This document shows, piece by piece, positions 41,618-49,182 of a stretch of 64,000 nucleotides of DNA. The stretch is from Amycolatopsis nigrescens CSC17Ta-90 (lineage in GTDB: Bacteria; Actinomycetota; Actinomycetes; Mycobacteriales; Pseudonocardiaceae). A model generated the notes under the pieces. That model was not told the DNA's origin, searched no databases, and was given only the letters and a program-made list of their open reading frames with translations. Position numbers and translations under genes: made by a program. The stretch lies in assembly GCF_000384315.1 (NCBI RefSeq), contig NZ_ARVW01000001.1, positions 2,427,746-2,491,745 of the forward strand. The letters are read 5' to 3'. The first letter of the stretch is position 1. Every line of letters begins with the position of its first letter.

Positions 41618-42226
41618 TCAGCGGCGCCCGCGACCGCGCGGTGCCGGACCAGGCGGCGGGGTCTGCGGCGGACCCTGCGGGTAGCCCGGGTCCTGGCCGT
41701 AGGGATCCGGGTGACCCTGGCGCTTGAAGTCGTCGTACGGGTTGTCGTTGACCTCGCGGTAGATCATCGAGTGCACGCGCTCCACCTTCGGGATGTCGTC
41801 GAAGCGCAGCGGCTCGTCCGAGGCGGACTCGACGATCAGCGTGCCGCAGCCGAACACCCGGTCCAACAGGCCGTGCTCGAACTGCACGCTGTTGATCCTG
41901 GACATCGGGATGTCGATGCCGGTCCGCTTGACCACGCCCTCGCGGAAGATCATCCGGTCCGTGGTGACGATGAAGTGCGTGGTGCGCCAGCGCACCAGCG
42001 GCGTCAGGAACCGCCACACGATCAGCAGCAGGGCCACCACGCCGATGGCGATCAGCGAGACCAGGTTCCACGGGGCGTCCAGGTCCCTGGCCAGCAGCGC
42101 CAGCCAGATGCCCCCGCCGAGCACCACGATCAGCACTAGCAGCGGCGCGACCAGCATCTTGAAATGCGGATGACTGTGCACCACGACTTGCTCGCCTGAA
42201 CTGAGCAGATCGTCTGGATAGGCCAC
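41618..42226 (-). CDS. PH-domain (bPH2) membrane protein
   Basis: A 202-residue protein. An N-terminal cytoplasmic stretch (DDLLSSGEQVVVHSHPHFKM) leads into two helices (LVAPLLVLIVVLGGGIWLAL and LVSLIAIGVVALLLIVWRFL), then a bacterial PH-2 domain: RTTHFIVTTDRMIFREGVVK, IDIPMSRINSVQFEHGLLDR, VFGCGTLIVESASDEPL. A Pro/Gly-rich cytoplasmic tail ends the chain. The gene corresponds in order to Rv3278c of M. tuberculosis. The function is unknown; related proteins are membrane-associated scaffolds. The GTG start at 42226 gives the natural N-terminus. It lies between birA and the lyase gene on the same strand. Confidence 0.88.
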   Translation of the reverse strand: MAYPDDLLSSGEQVVVHSHPHFKMLVAPLLVLIVVLGGGIWLALLARDLDAPWNLVSLIAIGVVALLLIVWRFLTPLVRWRTTHFIVTTDRMIFREGVVKRTGIDIPMSRINSVQFEHGLLDRVFGCGTLIVESASDEPLRFDDIPKVERVHSMIYREVNDNPYDDFKRQGHPDPYGQDPGYPQGPPQTPPPGPAPRGRGRR

Positions 42227-42314
42227 GTCGGACGCTCCCCGAACTCGAGTCAGCTGACGGCCTTACGGTACCGGCGATCCCGCCGGACGGCGGTTCGCGA
42301 CCCACGTCCCGCGG

Positions 42315-43139
42315 CTATTGGTCGGCCGTGCGCAGGTGAACAACGTCACCGGCGAAGATGGTCCGCGGCCTGCCGTCCTGGCCGACCAGCAGCAGCTGGC
42401 CGGAGGAGTCCACGTCCGCGGCCGTGCCGTGCAGCTGCCCGCCGTCCGGCAGCATGATCTTCACCTGCTGGCCGAGGGTCGCGCAGTGCTTGCGGTAGTC
42501 GTCCAGCATCCCGGCCTTGGCCAGGTTGCCGCCACCGGCCCGCCAGCGCGCCTCCCGGTCGGCGAGCGCGGCCAGCAGCAGGGCGGACACCGCGGTCCGG
42601 TCGGTGGTCTTCGCGCCCTCTTCGCCAAGTGACGTGGCGGGCAGCCCACCTGGCCCCGGCGGCACGTGCTCGCGCGAGGGCCGCAGGTTCAGCCCGATGC
42701 CGAGCACCACCGCGAGTTCCTCGGAGGCCACCGCTTCGGACAGGATGCCGGCGCACTTGCGCGCGTCCGGCCCGGCCAGCACGTCGTTCGGCCACTTCAG
42801 CACCGCGTACACGCCGAGTTCGGCGGCCAGGTCCATCACCGCCAGCCCGGCGACGATGGACAACGAGCCCACGTCGGCGAAGGACACTTCACGCGGCCGA
42901 AGCAGCAGGCTGACGTAGATGCCGGCGTCCTTCGGCGAGCTCCAGTGCCTCGCCCGCCGGCCCACCCCTGCGGTCTGCTCCGCGGCGATCAGCACGGTCC
43001 GGTCCGCGGCACCGTCGGCGGCGGCCGCGCGCAGGTCGGCATTGGTGGAGCCGGTGCTCGCCACCACCTTGACGTTGTCGTACGGGCCCGCCGGTGCCTC
43101 GAGTTCCGCACGCAGCCTGGTGCCGTCTATCTCGGTCAT
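42315..43139 (-). CDS. birA: Biotin--[acetyl-CoA carboxylase] ligase
   Basis: A 274-residue biotin protein ligase without the N-terminal DNA-binding domain (group I), so it is an enzyme and not a repressor. Motifs: VASTGSTNADLRAAAADGAA, AEQTAGVGRRARHWSSPKDA (biotinyl-adenylate loop; GVGRRA replaces GRGRRG, as in many actinobacteria), LKWPNDVLAGPDARKCAGIL and VLGIGLNLRPS. It activates biotin and attaches it to the acyl-CoA carboxylase carrier, needed for lipid precursors. ATG 43139 is preceded by GAGCGG. Position next to the PH protein matches the mycobacterial order. Confidence 0.95.
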   Translation of the reverse strand: MTEIDGTRLRAELEAPAGPYDNVKVVASTGSTNADLRAAAADGAADRTVLIAAEQTAGVGRRARHWSSPKDAGIYVSLLLRPREVSFADVGSLSIVAGLAVMDLAAELGVYAVLKWPNDVLAGPDARKCAGILSEAVASEELAVVLGIGLNLRPSREHVPPGPGGLPATSLGEEGAKTTDRTAVSALLLAALADREARWRAGGGNLAKAGMLDDYRKHCATLGQQVKIMLPDGGQLHGTAADVDSSGQLLLVGQDGRPRTIFAGDVVHLRTADQ

Positions 43140-43245
43140 CCGCTCAGCGTAATGAGGCACTGCCCACTGAGGCAGCGTACTTTCCCGCTTTCGTGTTCGT
43201 TGTGTACTTGTGGACCGCGCACGCCCTTCTCCTAATGTTGACGAG

Positions 43246-44400
43246 GTGACGACCTCCCCCACCGGCCGGACCTGGGTCCGCGGCGCGATCGGCCGCGCGC
43301 TGATCGCACTCATCATGGTCGGCGCGCTGGTGACCTCCGGCTGGCTGCTGACCCGCGACCAGGAACCGGCGCCGGTCGCGCAGTCCGCCCCGGTGCCGGA
43401 CGTGCCCACCGCCGGCGGCGGCTCGGTGCCGGCCGGGCCCTCGGTGCTCGAAGCCAGCGCTCCGGTCCAGGCCGAAGCGCCGGACGAGGGCCGCAAGGCG
43501 CTGGACGCCTGGGCCGCCGGGATGAGCGGGCCGCTGGACATTCCGGCCCGCGCGCTCGCCGGCTACGCCACCGGCGAGCTGGTGCTGCGGACCGAACGGC
43601 CGGGCTGTCACCTGTCCTGGGTGACGCTGGCCGGGCTTGGCAAGGCCGGTTCGGACCACGGCCGGTTCGGTGGCGGGCAGCTGGCCGAGGACGGCAAGGC
43701 GGTAAAGCCGCTGGGCGCGGTGCCGCTGCAGGGTGCCGCCGGCGAGGCCGCCGCCGAACAGCGCAGCGGGCCGATGCAGCTCTCCGCGGCGGAGTGGAAA
43801 CGCGGCGGCGACGCGATTCCGGGCAGCGCGGAGCCGAACATCCAGGACATCGACGACGCCTCCGTCGCGGCGGGCCGGGTGCTCTGCGCCACGGGTGACC
43901 TCACCGCCGGCAACGGCTGGTGGAAGGCGATCCAGACCTACCGCGACTCCGACCTGTTCCGCCAGCAGGTGCTCGGCAACGCGCAGCTCTACGCGGCGCT
44001 TTCACTGGCGCCGCAGAACGCGGGCAACGCGGCCACCATGGCCACCCGGTTCGCGCTGGACCAGCTCGGCCTGCCCTACGTCTGGGGCGGCAACGGCCCG
44101 GACGGCGGCGCGGCCGGGTTCGACTGCTCCGGGCTGACCAAGGCCTCCTACGACAGCGCCGGGCTTTCCCTGCCGCGCACCGCGGACAGCCAGTTCCGCG
44201 CGTTGCCGCCGGTGCCGGGCGGGCAGGAGCCGGCGCTGGGCGACCTGGTCTTCTACGGCAGCCCGGCCACCCGGATCCACCACGTCGGCCTCTACCTCGG
44301 CAACGGCCTGATGATCAACGCGCCCACCGAGGGCCAGGCGATCCAGATCCACACCTACCACCGCAAGGGCGACGACTACGCCGGGGCCGCCCGGCCCTGA
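43246..44400 (+). CDS. NlpC/P60 family peptidoglycan hydrolase, membrane-anchored
   Basis: A 384-residue protein with one N-terminal helix (ALIALIMVGALVTSGWLLT, about residues 20-38), a long low-complexity and helical middle, and a C-terminal NlpC/P60 domain. FALDQLGLPYVWGGNGPDGG opens the domain, Cys294 in FDCSGLTKASYDSAG is the nucleophile, and His346 in HHVGLYLGNGLMINAP is the base. Such enzymes cut D-Glu/mDAP peptide bonds during cell-wall turnover. GTG 43246 may be a leaderless start: TAATGT at 43232-43237 leaves just 8 bases before it, and no ribosome site is needed. It is divergent from birA. Confidence 0.9.
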   Translation: MTTSPTGRTWVRGAIGRALIALIMVGALVTSGWLLTRDQEPAPVAQSAPVPDVPTAGGGSVPAGPSVLEASAPVQAEAPDEGRKALDAWAAGMSGPLDIPARALAGYATGELVLRTERPGCHLSWVTLAGLGKAGSDHGRFGGGQLAEDGKAVKPLGAVPLQGAAGEAAAEQRSGPMQLSAAEWKRGGDAIPGSAEPNIQDIDDASVAAGRVLCATGDLTAGNGWWKAIQTYRDSDLFRQQVLGNAQLYAALSLAPQNAGNAATMATRFALDQLGLPYVWGGNGPDGGAAGFDCSGLTKASYDSAGLSLPRTADSQFRALPPVPGGQEPALGDLVFYGSPATRIHHVGLYLGNGLMINAPTEGQAIQIHTYHRKGDDYAGAARP

Positions 44401-44437
44401 CCGCGTCGCGACCCCGTCTCGTCTTCGCCGGAGGAGA

Positions 44438-45598
44438 TCATGTCCGGGTGTCGCAGAGGGCGGCGTCGACGACGGTGGTCATGTCGGCGTTGAGGGCGGG
44501 CAGGGGGCTGTTGACGACGACCGTGGCGTGTCGGCCGTCGGCGGTGGCCATGGTGACCTCCCCGAATCCCGCGGTACCCCCGTAATGCCCGATGGCCTCA
44601 CCGCCGCAGGACAGTCTGAGCTGGTAAAGCCCGAGCCCGTAGCCGTCGGCCTTCTGGTCCACGGTGATGGGCATGAACCGGGTCATCTCGGCCATCTCAG
44701 CCGGCGGCAGGAGCCTGCCATCGGCGAGCGCTTGCGCGAAGGCGGTCATGTCGTCGGGGGTGGAGACCATGCTGCCGGCAGCGCCCATGTAGGAGGGTTC
44801 GTTGAGCGCCTCGGTGACATCGATCCACACCCCGAGGGCGCGCACCCCGATGTAGCCGTTGACGTGCGGGGCAGGCATGGCCTTGTGCCCTGCGGCCGGG
44901 TAGGAGGTGTGGGCGAGCCCGAGCGGGCGGATGATCCGGTTGGTGATCTCATCGCCGACCCCGCGGCCGGTGACCTTCTCGACCAGCATGCCCGCGATGG
45001 TGTAGTTGGTGTTCGAGTACTCCCACCGCGTCCCCGGCGGGAAGTGCGGCCGCTCGGTCAGCGCCTCCCGCACCAGTTCCGCTGGCATCCAGGTGCGCTG
45101 GTGCAGCAGTGGGTTGTACAGCCCGCCGTGGTGTGGCAGCGGTGTCAGGTAATCGGCGATCCCGGACGTGTGCTGCAGGATCTGGCGCACGGTGATCGTG
45201 TTGCCGTCGTAGCCGTTGCCGTCGACCAGCCCGGGCAGATACCGCTCGATCGGGGCGTCCAGTCGGACCCGGCCCTCCGCGACCAGTTGCAGCACCACGG
45301 TGGACACGAAGGTCTTGGTGTAGCTGCCGATCTGCACGTGATCGGCACGCTGGAAGGTGCGCTGGGCGCCGACCTCGGTCGTGCCGGAGGTCACCTGCCA
45401 CGTGCGGTGGTGGTCGCCGGCGACCACCTCGCCACCCGGCGCCCCAGGCGAGCCGCCCACCAGATCGTCCAACTTCCGCTGCGTGAGCGCGTGCGAATCC
45501 TCCGCGACCGGTGCCGCTTGGGCCGGGCACGGCACGACGACGATGGCCAACCCCGCAACCGTGGCAAGGACTCCGCCCCACCTGGCGTTCCCGCGCAT
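44438..45598 (-). CDS. Secreted serine hydrolase (beta-lactamase class C / D-Ala-D-Ala carboxypeptidase family)
   Basis: A 386-residue exported protein. The signal peptide is VLATVAGLAIVVVPCPAQAA, with cleavage likely after Ala-Gln-Ala. The SxxK box is SYTK in VQIGSYTKTFVSTVVLQLVA, the YxN box is YSN in WEYSNTNYTIAGMLVEKVTG, and an HxG-like motif is HYGG in GHYGGTAGFGE. RVRLDAPIERYLPG and QILQHTSGIADY are typical of the family. Substrates range from D-amino peptides to esters, so the role is not fixed. It converges on the NlpC/P60 gene 37 bp away, a possible wall-remodelling neighbourhood. Confidence 0.9.
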   Translation of the reverse strand: MRGNARWGGVLATVAGLAIVVVPCPAQAAPVAEDSHALTQRKLDDLVGGSPGAPGGEVVAGDHHRTWQVTSGTTEVGAQRTFQRADHVQIGSYTKTFVSTVVLQLVAEGRVRLDAPIERYLPGLVDGNGYDGNTITVRQILQHTSGIADYLTPLPHHGGLYNPLLHQRTWMPAELVREALTERPHFPPGTRWEYSNTNYTIAGMLVEKVTGRGVGDEITNRIIRPLGLAHTSYPAAGHKAMPAPHVNGYIGVRALGVWIDVTEALNEPSYMGAAGSMVSTPDDMTAFAQALADGRLLPPAEMAEMTRFMPITVDQKADGYGLGLYQLRLSCGGEAIGHYGGTAGFGEVTMATADGRHATVVVNSPLPALNADMTTVVDAALCDTRT

Positions 45599-45673
45599 CC
45601 TCTCTCCCCTTCATCCAGTCCCGTCCGAGACAGGCAGATCCGGAGGACGCTAACGGCACGCGATGAAACTCGG

Positions 45674-45787
45674 CTAGCCCGACTGACGGCGGGACTGGAG
45701 CGCGGCTTCGATGTCCTCGAATCTGGACACGTACGACTGGTAATCGTTGTCCGGGCCGGGCTCTCGTGGTGTGCGCGGCGCCTTCAC
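45674..45787 (-). CDS. Possible 37-residue ORF divergent from the RHH gene
   Basis: GTG at 45787 opens a 37-codon frame ending TAG at 45674. The C-terminal part, DNDYQSYVSRFEDIEAALQS, looks like an amphipathic helix, and third-position GC is fairly high. It is 32 bp from the divergent RHH gene, with the direct-repeat operator between them. No family is recognised and no strong ribosome site is seen. It may equally be the fossil 3' end of a longer gene. Confidence 0.3.
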   Translation of the reverse strand: MKAPRTPREPGPDNDYQSYVSRFEDIEAALQSRRQSG

Positions 45788-45797
45788 TGGCGCCGTT

Positions 45798-45813
45798 GCT
45801 AGTATGCTAGCAT
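45798..45813. promoter_or_regulatory. Direct-repeat operator candidate of the RHH gene
   Basis: Two adjacent 8-bp repeats, GCTAGTAT and GCTAGCAT, 6 bp before the RHH start codon. TAGTAT (45800-45805) in the first could also serve as -10 hexamer. Ribbon-helix-helix repressors bind tandem short repeats, so autoregulation is likely. Confidence 0.5.
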
Positions 45814-45819
45814 CAGCTC

Positions 45820-45996
45820 GTGGGAGATGAGGACGTCAAGCAGTTCAACGTGTACCTGCCGATCGGGTTGATCAAGCAGGTCAAGCACCACGCCATCGAG
45901 ACGGGCTCGTCCCTCTCGGCGCTGGTCGCAGACGCACTGCGCGCCTACCTCGACGACACCCACGACCAACGGCAACCGCCCGGAAAGGAGACCTGA
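45820..45996 (+). CDS. Ribbon-helix-helix (CopG-like) protein, 58 aa
   Basis: A 58-residue protein read from GTG 45820: [40 protein letters not shown], then a charged tail. The short beta strand (FNVYLPIGL) and two helices fit a MetJ/Arc ribbon-helix-helix dimer that binds DNA through the strand. It is followed after 1 bp by a VOC gene, the ribosome site of which (AAAGGAG) lies in its last codons, so they form one operon. It probably represses its own promoter through the adjacent 8-bp repeats. An antitoxin role was considered, but no toxin-like partner is seen. Confidence 0.75.
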   Translation: MGDEDVKQFNVYLPIGLIKQVKHHAIETGSSLSALVADALRAYLDDTHDQRQPPGKET

Positions 45997-45997
45997 C

Positions 45998-46342
45998 GTG
46001 ACCACCGAAGGGATCGAGGCCGTGTTCCTGGAAACCCACAACTGGGGCAAGGCCGCGAAGTTCTTCCAGGCACTGGGTTTCAAGCTGGAATTCGAAACCG
46101 ACCACAACTCCGGCCAGCTTCGAAACGGCGACGGTCCCTACGTGTTCATCGCCGAGGTTCCCGAGGACCGTGCTCCCCAGACCCGGATGGTGCTGAAAGT
46201 TCCGGACGCCGACGCGTTCCGGCCCGACGCCGCCGTGGAGGTCGTCACCCCGTTCGAGCCCACCCACTACGGCACCCGGGAAATGACCGTCCGCGACCCC
46301 GACGGGCGCCTGTGGAGCCTCCAGGCACCGGCCGCGAAATGA
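45998..46342 (+). CDS. VOC (glyoxalase/bleomycin-resistance) family protein
   Basis: A 114-residue single-module pair of beta-alpha-beta-beta-beta units: EAVFLETHNWGKAAKFFQAL, GFKLEFETDHNSGQLRNGDG, VEVVTPFEPTHYGTREMTVR and DPDGRLWSLQAP. The DPDG-x-LW end is the classic VOC signature. A metal-binding Glu/His set is only partly evident (an N-terminal His is replaced by Glu near residue 8), so it may bind and sequester a compound instead of catalysing. GTG 45998 has AAAGGAG upstream. It is translationally coupled to the following methyltransferase (ATGA). Confidence 0.88.
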   Translation: MTTEGIEAVFLETHNWGKAAKFFQALGFKLEFETDHNSGQLRNGDGPYVFIAEVPEDRAPQTRMVLKVPDADAFRPDAAVEVVTPFEPTHYGTREMTVRDPDGRLWSLQAPAAK

Positions 46343-47199
46343 CCGCACAGACCGGTGCGCCGGACAACACGGCGGTGCGAGTCGCCCTGTGGCGGGCGAT
46401 GCACGTCGGCGTCGACGCGCCGCCGCACGTGCTCGAAGACGAAGTCGGCCTGCGGCTCGCCGCCCCCGGTGAGGGCTGGCGTCAGCGCCAGGACATGGAC
46501 CCGGACGCCACCAGGAATCTGCGGGCGGCCATCGTGGCCCGCGCGCGCTTCGTCGAGGACCTGGTCACCGAGCAGGCCACGGACGGGGTCGGGGTCGGCC
46601 AGTACGTCATCCTTGGCGCCGGCCTGGACACCTTCGCCCAGCGCAGGCCGGAGATCGCCGCCCGGCTCCGGGTGTTCGAGATCGACCAGCCCGACACCCA
46701 GGCATGGAAGCGCCGGCGTCTGCTCGAACTCGGTTACCACATCCCCGACTGGCTGCGGCTGGTGCCGGTCGATTTCGAGACCGGCCAGTCCTGGTGGGAA
46801 CGGCTGATCGCGGCCGGCTTCGACCAGGACCGGCCCGCGGTCGTGGTCTCCACCGGCGTCACCATGTACCTCACGAAGGACGCCACCGCGGCCACCCTGC
46901 GCCGGCTCGCCGGACTCGCCGCGGGCTCGACGCTGGCCATGACCTTCCTGCTGCCGGCCGAACTTCTCGACGACGCGGACCGTCCCGGACTCCGGACGAG
47001 CGAGAACGGCGCCAAGTCCGCCGGAACGCCGTTCATCAGTTTCTACACCCCGCGGGAGATGCTGGCGCTGGCCATCGACAGCGGCTTCGAAGATGCCCGG
47101 CACGTGCCGGGAACCGCACTGGCCGAGCGCTATTTCACCGGTCGGCCCGACGGGCTCCGCCCTTCCAGCGGCGAAGACTTCCTGCTGGCCACCACCTGA
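46339..47199 (+). CDS. SAM-dependent methyltransferase, TIGR00027/Ppm1-like
   Basis: A 286-residue enzyme. VALWRAMHVGVDAPPHVLED opens the chain, RNLRAAIVARARFVEDLV follows, then the SAM loop QYVILGAGLDTFAQR, the second acid in RVFEIDQPDTQAWKRRRL and PVDFETGQSWWERL. STGVTMYLTKDATAATLRRL closes the fold. This is the leucine-carboxyl-methyltransferase-like family, expanded in actinobacteria and usually of unknown substrate. ATG 46339 overlaps the VOC stop by 4 bp. With RHH and VOC genes it makes an operon that could act on a small molecule, perhaps for detoxification or resistance. Confidence 0.88.
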   Translation: MTAQTGAPDNTAVRVALWRAMHVGVDAPPHVLEDEVGLRLAAPGEGWRQRQDMDPDATRNLRAAIVARARFVEDLVTEQATDGVGVGQYVILGAGLDTFAQRRPEIAARLRVFEIDQPDTQAWKRRRLLELGYHIPDWLRLVPVDFETGQSWWERLIAAGFDQDRPAVVVSTGVTMYLTKDATAATLRRLAGLAAGSTLAMTFLLPAELLDDADRPGLRTSENGAKSAGTPFISFYTPREMLALAIDSGFEDARHVPGTALAERYFTGRPDGLRPSSGEDFLLATT

Positions 47200-47211
47200 G
47201 CACTCACCTGG

Positions 47212-47835
47212 TCACCGGTTCCGGCGACCGGGATCGAGGAGCCGGTCGGCGTCCACCACCGCGCCAAGCGCTCCCCTCAGGGCGCCGACGCACAGCTCGC
47301 GCAGTTCGTCGCGGGAGAAACCCTCGTTGGTCAGCCAGTCCACGCAGACCACCCGGACGAACACCAGCCAGCCCATCAGCGCGACCGACGCCAGTTCCCT
47401 GGGACGGCCTTCGAGCCCGGTCGCGTCGAGCACGCGCCGGCGCAGCTCGGCCAGCTCGTCGGTGATGATGGCCTGGATCATCGGGTCGCCGGCGAGCACC
47501 CGGTTCGCCGCCAGCACGGTGTTCCGGTTCGCGACGAAGTAGTCGAAATGCGCGTCCAGCCCGGCTGCCACCTGATCGAGCAGCGGGCCGGCCTGGTCGA
47601 GCTGGGTGATCGCCAGCAGCCGGTCCGCGGCCTGCTGGTAGATCGCGGCGAAAAGGTCCCGCTTGCCGGGGAAATAGCGATACAGCAGCGCGCGGGAAAC
47701 CCCGGCGCGCTGGGCGACGTCCTCCATGAACACCTCGTCGTACGGCTTCGCGGCGAACAGCCGAGCCCCGGTTTCGAGCAGCTGGCTGCGGCGCTCGGCT
47801 GGGTCGAGCCTTCGACGTGCGGTCACGATCCCCAC
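47212..47835 (-). CDS. TetR family transcriptional regulator
   Basis: A 207-residue repressor. The helix-turn-helix is ARLFAAKPYDEVFMEDVAQR and AGVSRALLYRYFPGKRDLFA; the C-terminal half is an all-helical ligand domain (ADRLLAITQLDQAGPLLDQV). GTG at 47835 is the longest start; GTG 47826, with GGGGA before it, is an alternative. It is divergent from a DUF4345 membrane protein, and two related dyads lie in the 76-bp intergenic region, so it probably represses that gene and itself. It converges on the methyltransferase gene 12 bp away. Confidence 0.92.
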   Translation of the reverse strand: MGIVTARRRLDPAERRSQLLETGARLFAAKPYDEVFMEDVAQRAGVSRALLYRYFPGKRDLFAAIYQQAADRLLAITQLDQAGPLLDQVAAGLDAHFDYFVANRNTVLAANRVLAGDPMIQAIITDELAELRRRVLDATGLEGRPRELASVALMGWLVFVRVVCVDWLTNEGFSRDELRELCVGALRGALGAVVDADRLLDPGRRNR

Positions 47836-47840
47836 ACTAC

Positions 47841-47892
47841 TTGACAGGTGTCTACTACCAGTTCTACGTTCGTCTTACTAGACATGTGTCTA
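47841..47892 (+). promoter_or_regulatory. Promoter with two TetR operator candidates
   Basis: TTGACAGGTGTCTA (47841-47854) and the perfect palindrome TAGACATGTGTCTA (47879-47892) share TGTCTA half-sites. The first overlaps a -35 (TTGACA 47841-47846), an 18-base spacer leads to TACGTT (47865-47870), and the second palindrome covers the region just after the expected start point. This is a typical double-operator design for repression of the DUF4345 gene by the divergent TetR protein. Confidence 0.65.
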
Positions 47893-47911
47893 CTAGGCGA
47901 AGGGGGCCGGT

Positions 47912-48301
47912 ATGGCCAGGCTTCTCAAGGGACTCGCGCTGGCCATGGGGATCGCCTGCGTGGCGATCGGCGTCTTCCACTTCGCCCTCGGTATCGACTC
48001 CGTACCCGGCGAGGGTTCAGCCGGCGCGACCGTCGACAGCCGGGAGCGGTTCTACGGGGCGCTCTTCCTCGGCTACGGCCTGGCCTGGATCTGGACGGCG
48101 AGGCAGTCCCCGATCCCTTCGAAGGTGGTGCGGTGGCTGACCGGCATCTTCCTGCTCGGCGCGGTCGGCCGGCTGCTGTCACTGGCGATCTACGGCTGGC
48201 CGCAGTGGTTCCAGATCGCCCTGACGGTCATCGAACTCGTGCTGCCCCCGCTGTACTTCTGGCTGTCGACCGCGGACGAGAAGGCCCGAGCATCAGCTTG
48301 A
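47912..48301 (+). CDS. DUF4345 integral membrane protein
   Basis: A 129-residue protein with four helices: LALAMGIACVAIGVFHFALG, FYGALFLGYGLAWIWTA, WLTGIFLLGAVGRLLSLAIY and FQIALTVIELVLPPLYFWL. RERFYGALFLGYG between helices 1 and 2 and VGRLLSL are typical for DUF4345. The function is unknown. ATG 47912 follows GAAGGGGG. It is divergent from a TetR gene and sits behind two TetR-type operators, so expression is probably ligand-induced. Its stop codon overlaps the -35 of the next gene. Confidence 0.8.
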   Translation: MARLLKGLALAMGIACVAIGVFHFALGIDSVPGEGSAGATVDSRERFYGALFLGYGLAWIWTARQSPIPSKVVRWLTGIFLLGAVGRLLSLAIYGWPQWFQIALTVIELVLPPLYFWLSTADEKARASA

Positions 48302-48326
48302 CGCTATATACGTCCGAGGCAATACT
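48298..48326 (+). promoter_or_regulatory. Leaderless-type promoter of the ArsR gene
   Basis: TTGACG (48298-48303), 17-base spacer, AATACT (48321-48326), with the ATG of the ArsR gene at 48333, 6 bases later. Transcription would begin at or next to the A of ATG, giving a leaderless mRNA, which agrees with the lack of a ribosome site. The spacing is ideal for the housekeeping sigma factor. Confidence 0.65.
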
Positions 48327-48332
48327 TTTCCC

Positions 48333-48659
48333 ATGGACGTGTTCGAAGCCGTCGCCGAACCGAACCGGCGGGCCCTGCTGGACGCACTCGCCGAGGGCGA
48401 ACGGTCCGCGGGTGAGCTGGTCGCGACGCTGCCCGGGCTGACCCAGCCCGCGGTGTCCCGGCATCTGCGGATCCTGCGGGAGGTCGACCTGGTCGAGGTC
48501 CGCCCGGACGGGCAGCGCCGGATCTACGCGCTGCGCGCGGACGGGCTGCTGGAGATCGACGAGTGGATCGGCCGCTACCGCCGCTACTGGGCCCGGCATC
48601 TCGGCGCGCTGGAACAACATCTGGCGAACACGCACCCGAAGCGGGAAGGAAAGTCGTGA
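48333..48659 (+). CDS. ArsR family regulator (SRPBCC-linked type)
   Basis: A 108-residue winged-helix repressor: MDVFEAVAEPNRRALLDALA, EGERSAGELVATLPGLTQPA, VSRHLRILREVDLVEVRPDG and QRRIYALRADGLLEIDEWIG. The recognition helix is QPAVSRHLRIL. The metal-binding cysteines of ArsR/SmtB are absent; this is the subgroup always linked to an SRPBCC gene. Its start overlaps a leaderless promoter. GTG of the SRPBCC gene overlaps its TGA, so the two are coupled. The same two-gene unit recurs at 59091-60925 with clear sequence similarity. Confidence 0.93.
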   Translation: MDVFEAVAEPNRRALLDALAEGERSAGELVATLPGLTQPAVSRHLRILREVDLVEVRPDGQRRIYALRADGLLEIDEWIGRYRRYWARHLGALEQHLANTHPKREGKS

Positions 48660-49177
48660 GCCATCGCCTCGGGGAGCTGACGCTGGACGGCGAGCGCGCG
48701 ATCCTCACCTTCGTCCGGCACCTGCCGTATCCGGTCGAAGCGGTGTGGTCGGCCATCGCCGATCCGGCGCAGCGAGCCGCCTGGTTCGGCGAAACCAGCA
48801 TCGACGGCCGCGCCGGCGGCGTCATCGACATGGTCCCGTCGGAGCCGCCGGGGACGGCCGAGCAGAAGCGGATGACCGGCCGGATCCTGGTCTGGGATCC
48901 GCCGCACGTGCTGGAACACGAGTGGTACCAGTCCCTCATCGGGGACAGCGTGGTCCGGTACGAGCTGGCGCGCGAAGGCGACAGCACCGTGCTCACCTTC
49001 ACCCATCGCGGGCTGGGGGTCCGCAACGCGAAGGGCTTCACCCCCGGCACGCACGCCTACCTCGACCGGCTGGAGTCGTATCTCGCCGGAACGGCCCTGC
49101 CCTCCTGGCTCGAGCGCTACCAGGAGGTCGCCCCCGATTACGCCGCATCGCGAAGGCAGACGGAGGTATCACCCTGA
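48656..49177 (+). CDS. SRPBCC (AHSA1-like) protein
   Basis: A 173-residue START/Bet v1-like fold protein of the AHSA1 group: LTFVRHLPYPVEAVWSAIAD, PAQRAAWFGETSIDGRAGGV, GRILVWDPPHVLEHEWYQSL and YLDRLESYLAG. The family binds hydrophobic ligands in a helix-grip cavity; bacterial roles are mostly unknown. GTG 48656 overlaps the ArsR stop by 4 bp with AAGGAAAG as ribosome site. It is likely the sole effector of the ArsR switch. It converges on a lipoprotein gene, separated by 5 bp. Confidence 0.9.
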   Translation: MSHRLGELTLDGERAILTFVRHLPYPVEAVWSAIADPAQRAAWFGETSIDGRAGGVIDMVPSEPPGTAEQKRMTGRILVWDPPHVLEHEWYQSLIGDSVVRYELAREGDSTVLTFTHRGLGVRNAKGFTPGTHAYLDRLESYLAGTALPSWLERYQEVAPDYAASRRQTEVSP

Positions 49178-49182
49178 ACCGG

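Noticed and set aside
45820..45996. RHH protein as an antitoxin
   Set aside because: The next genes are a VOC protein and a methyltransferase, and the only divergent ORF has 37 residues without toxin features.
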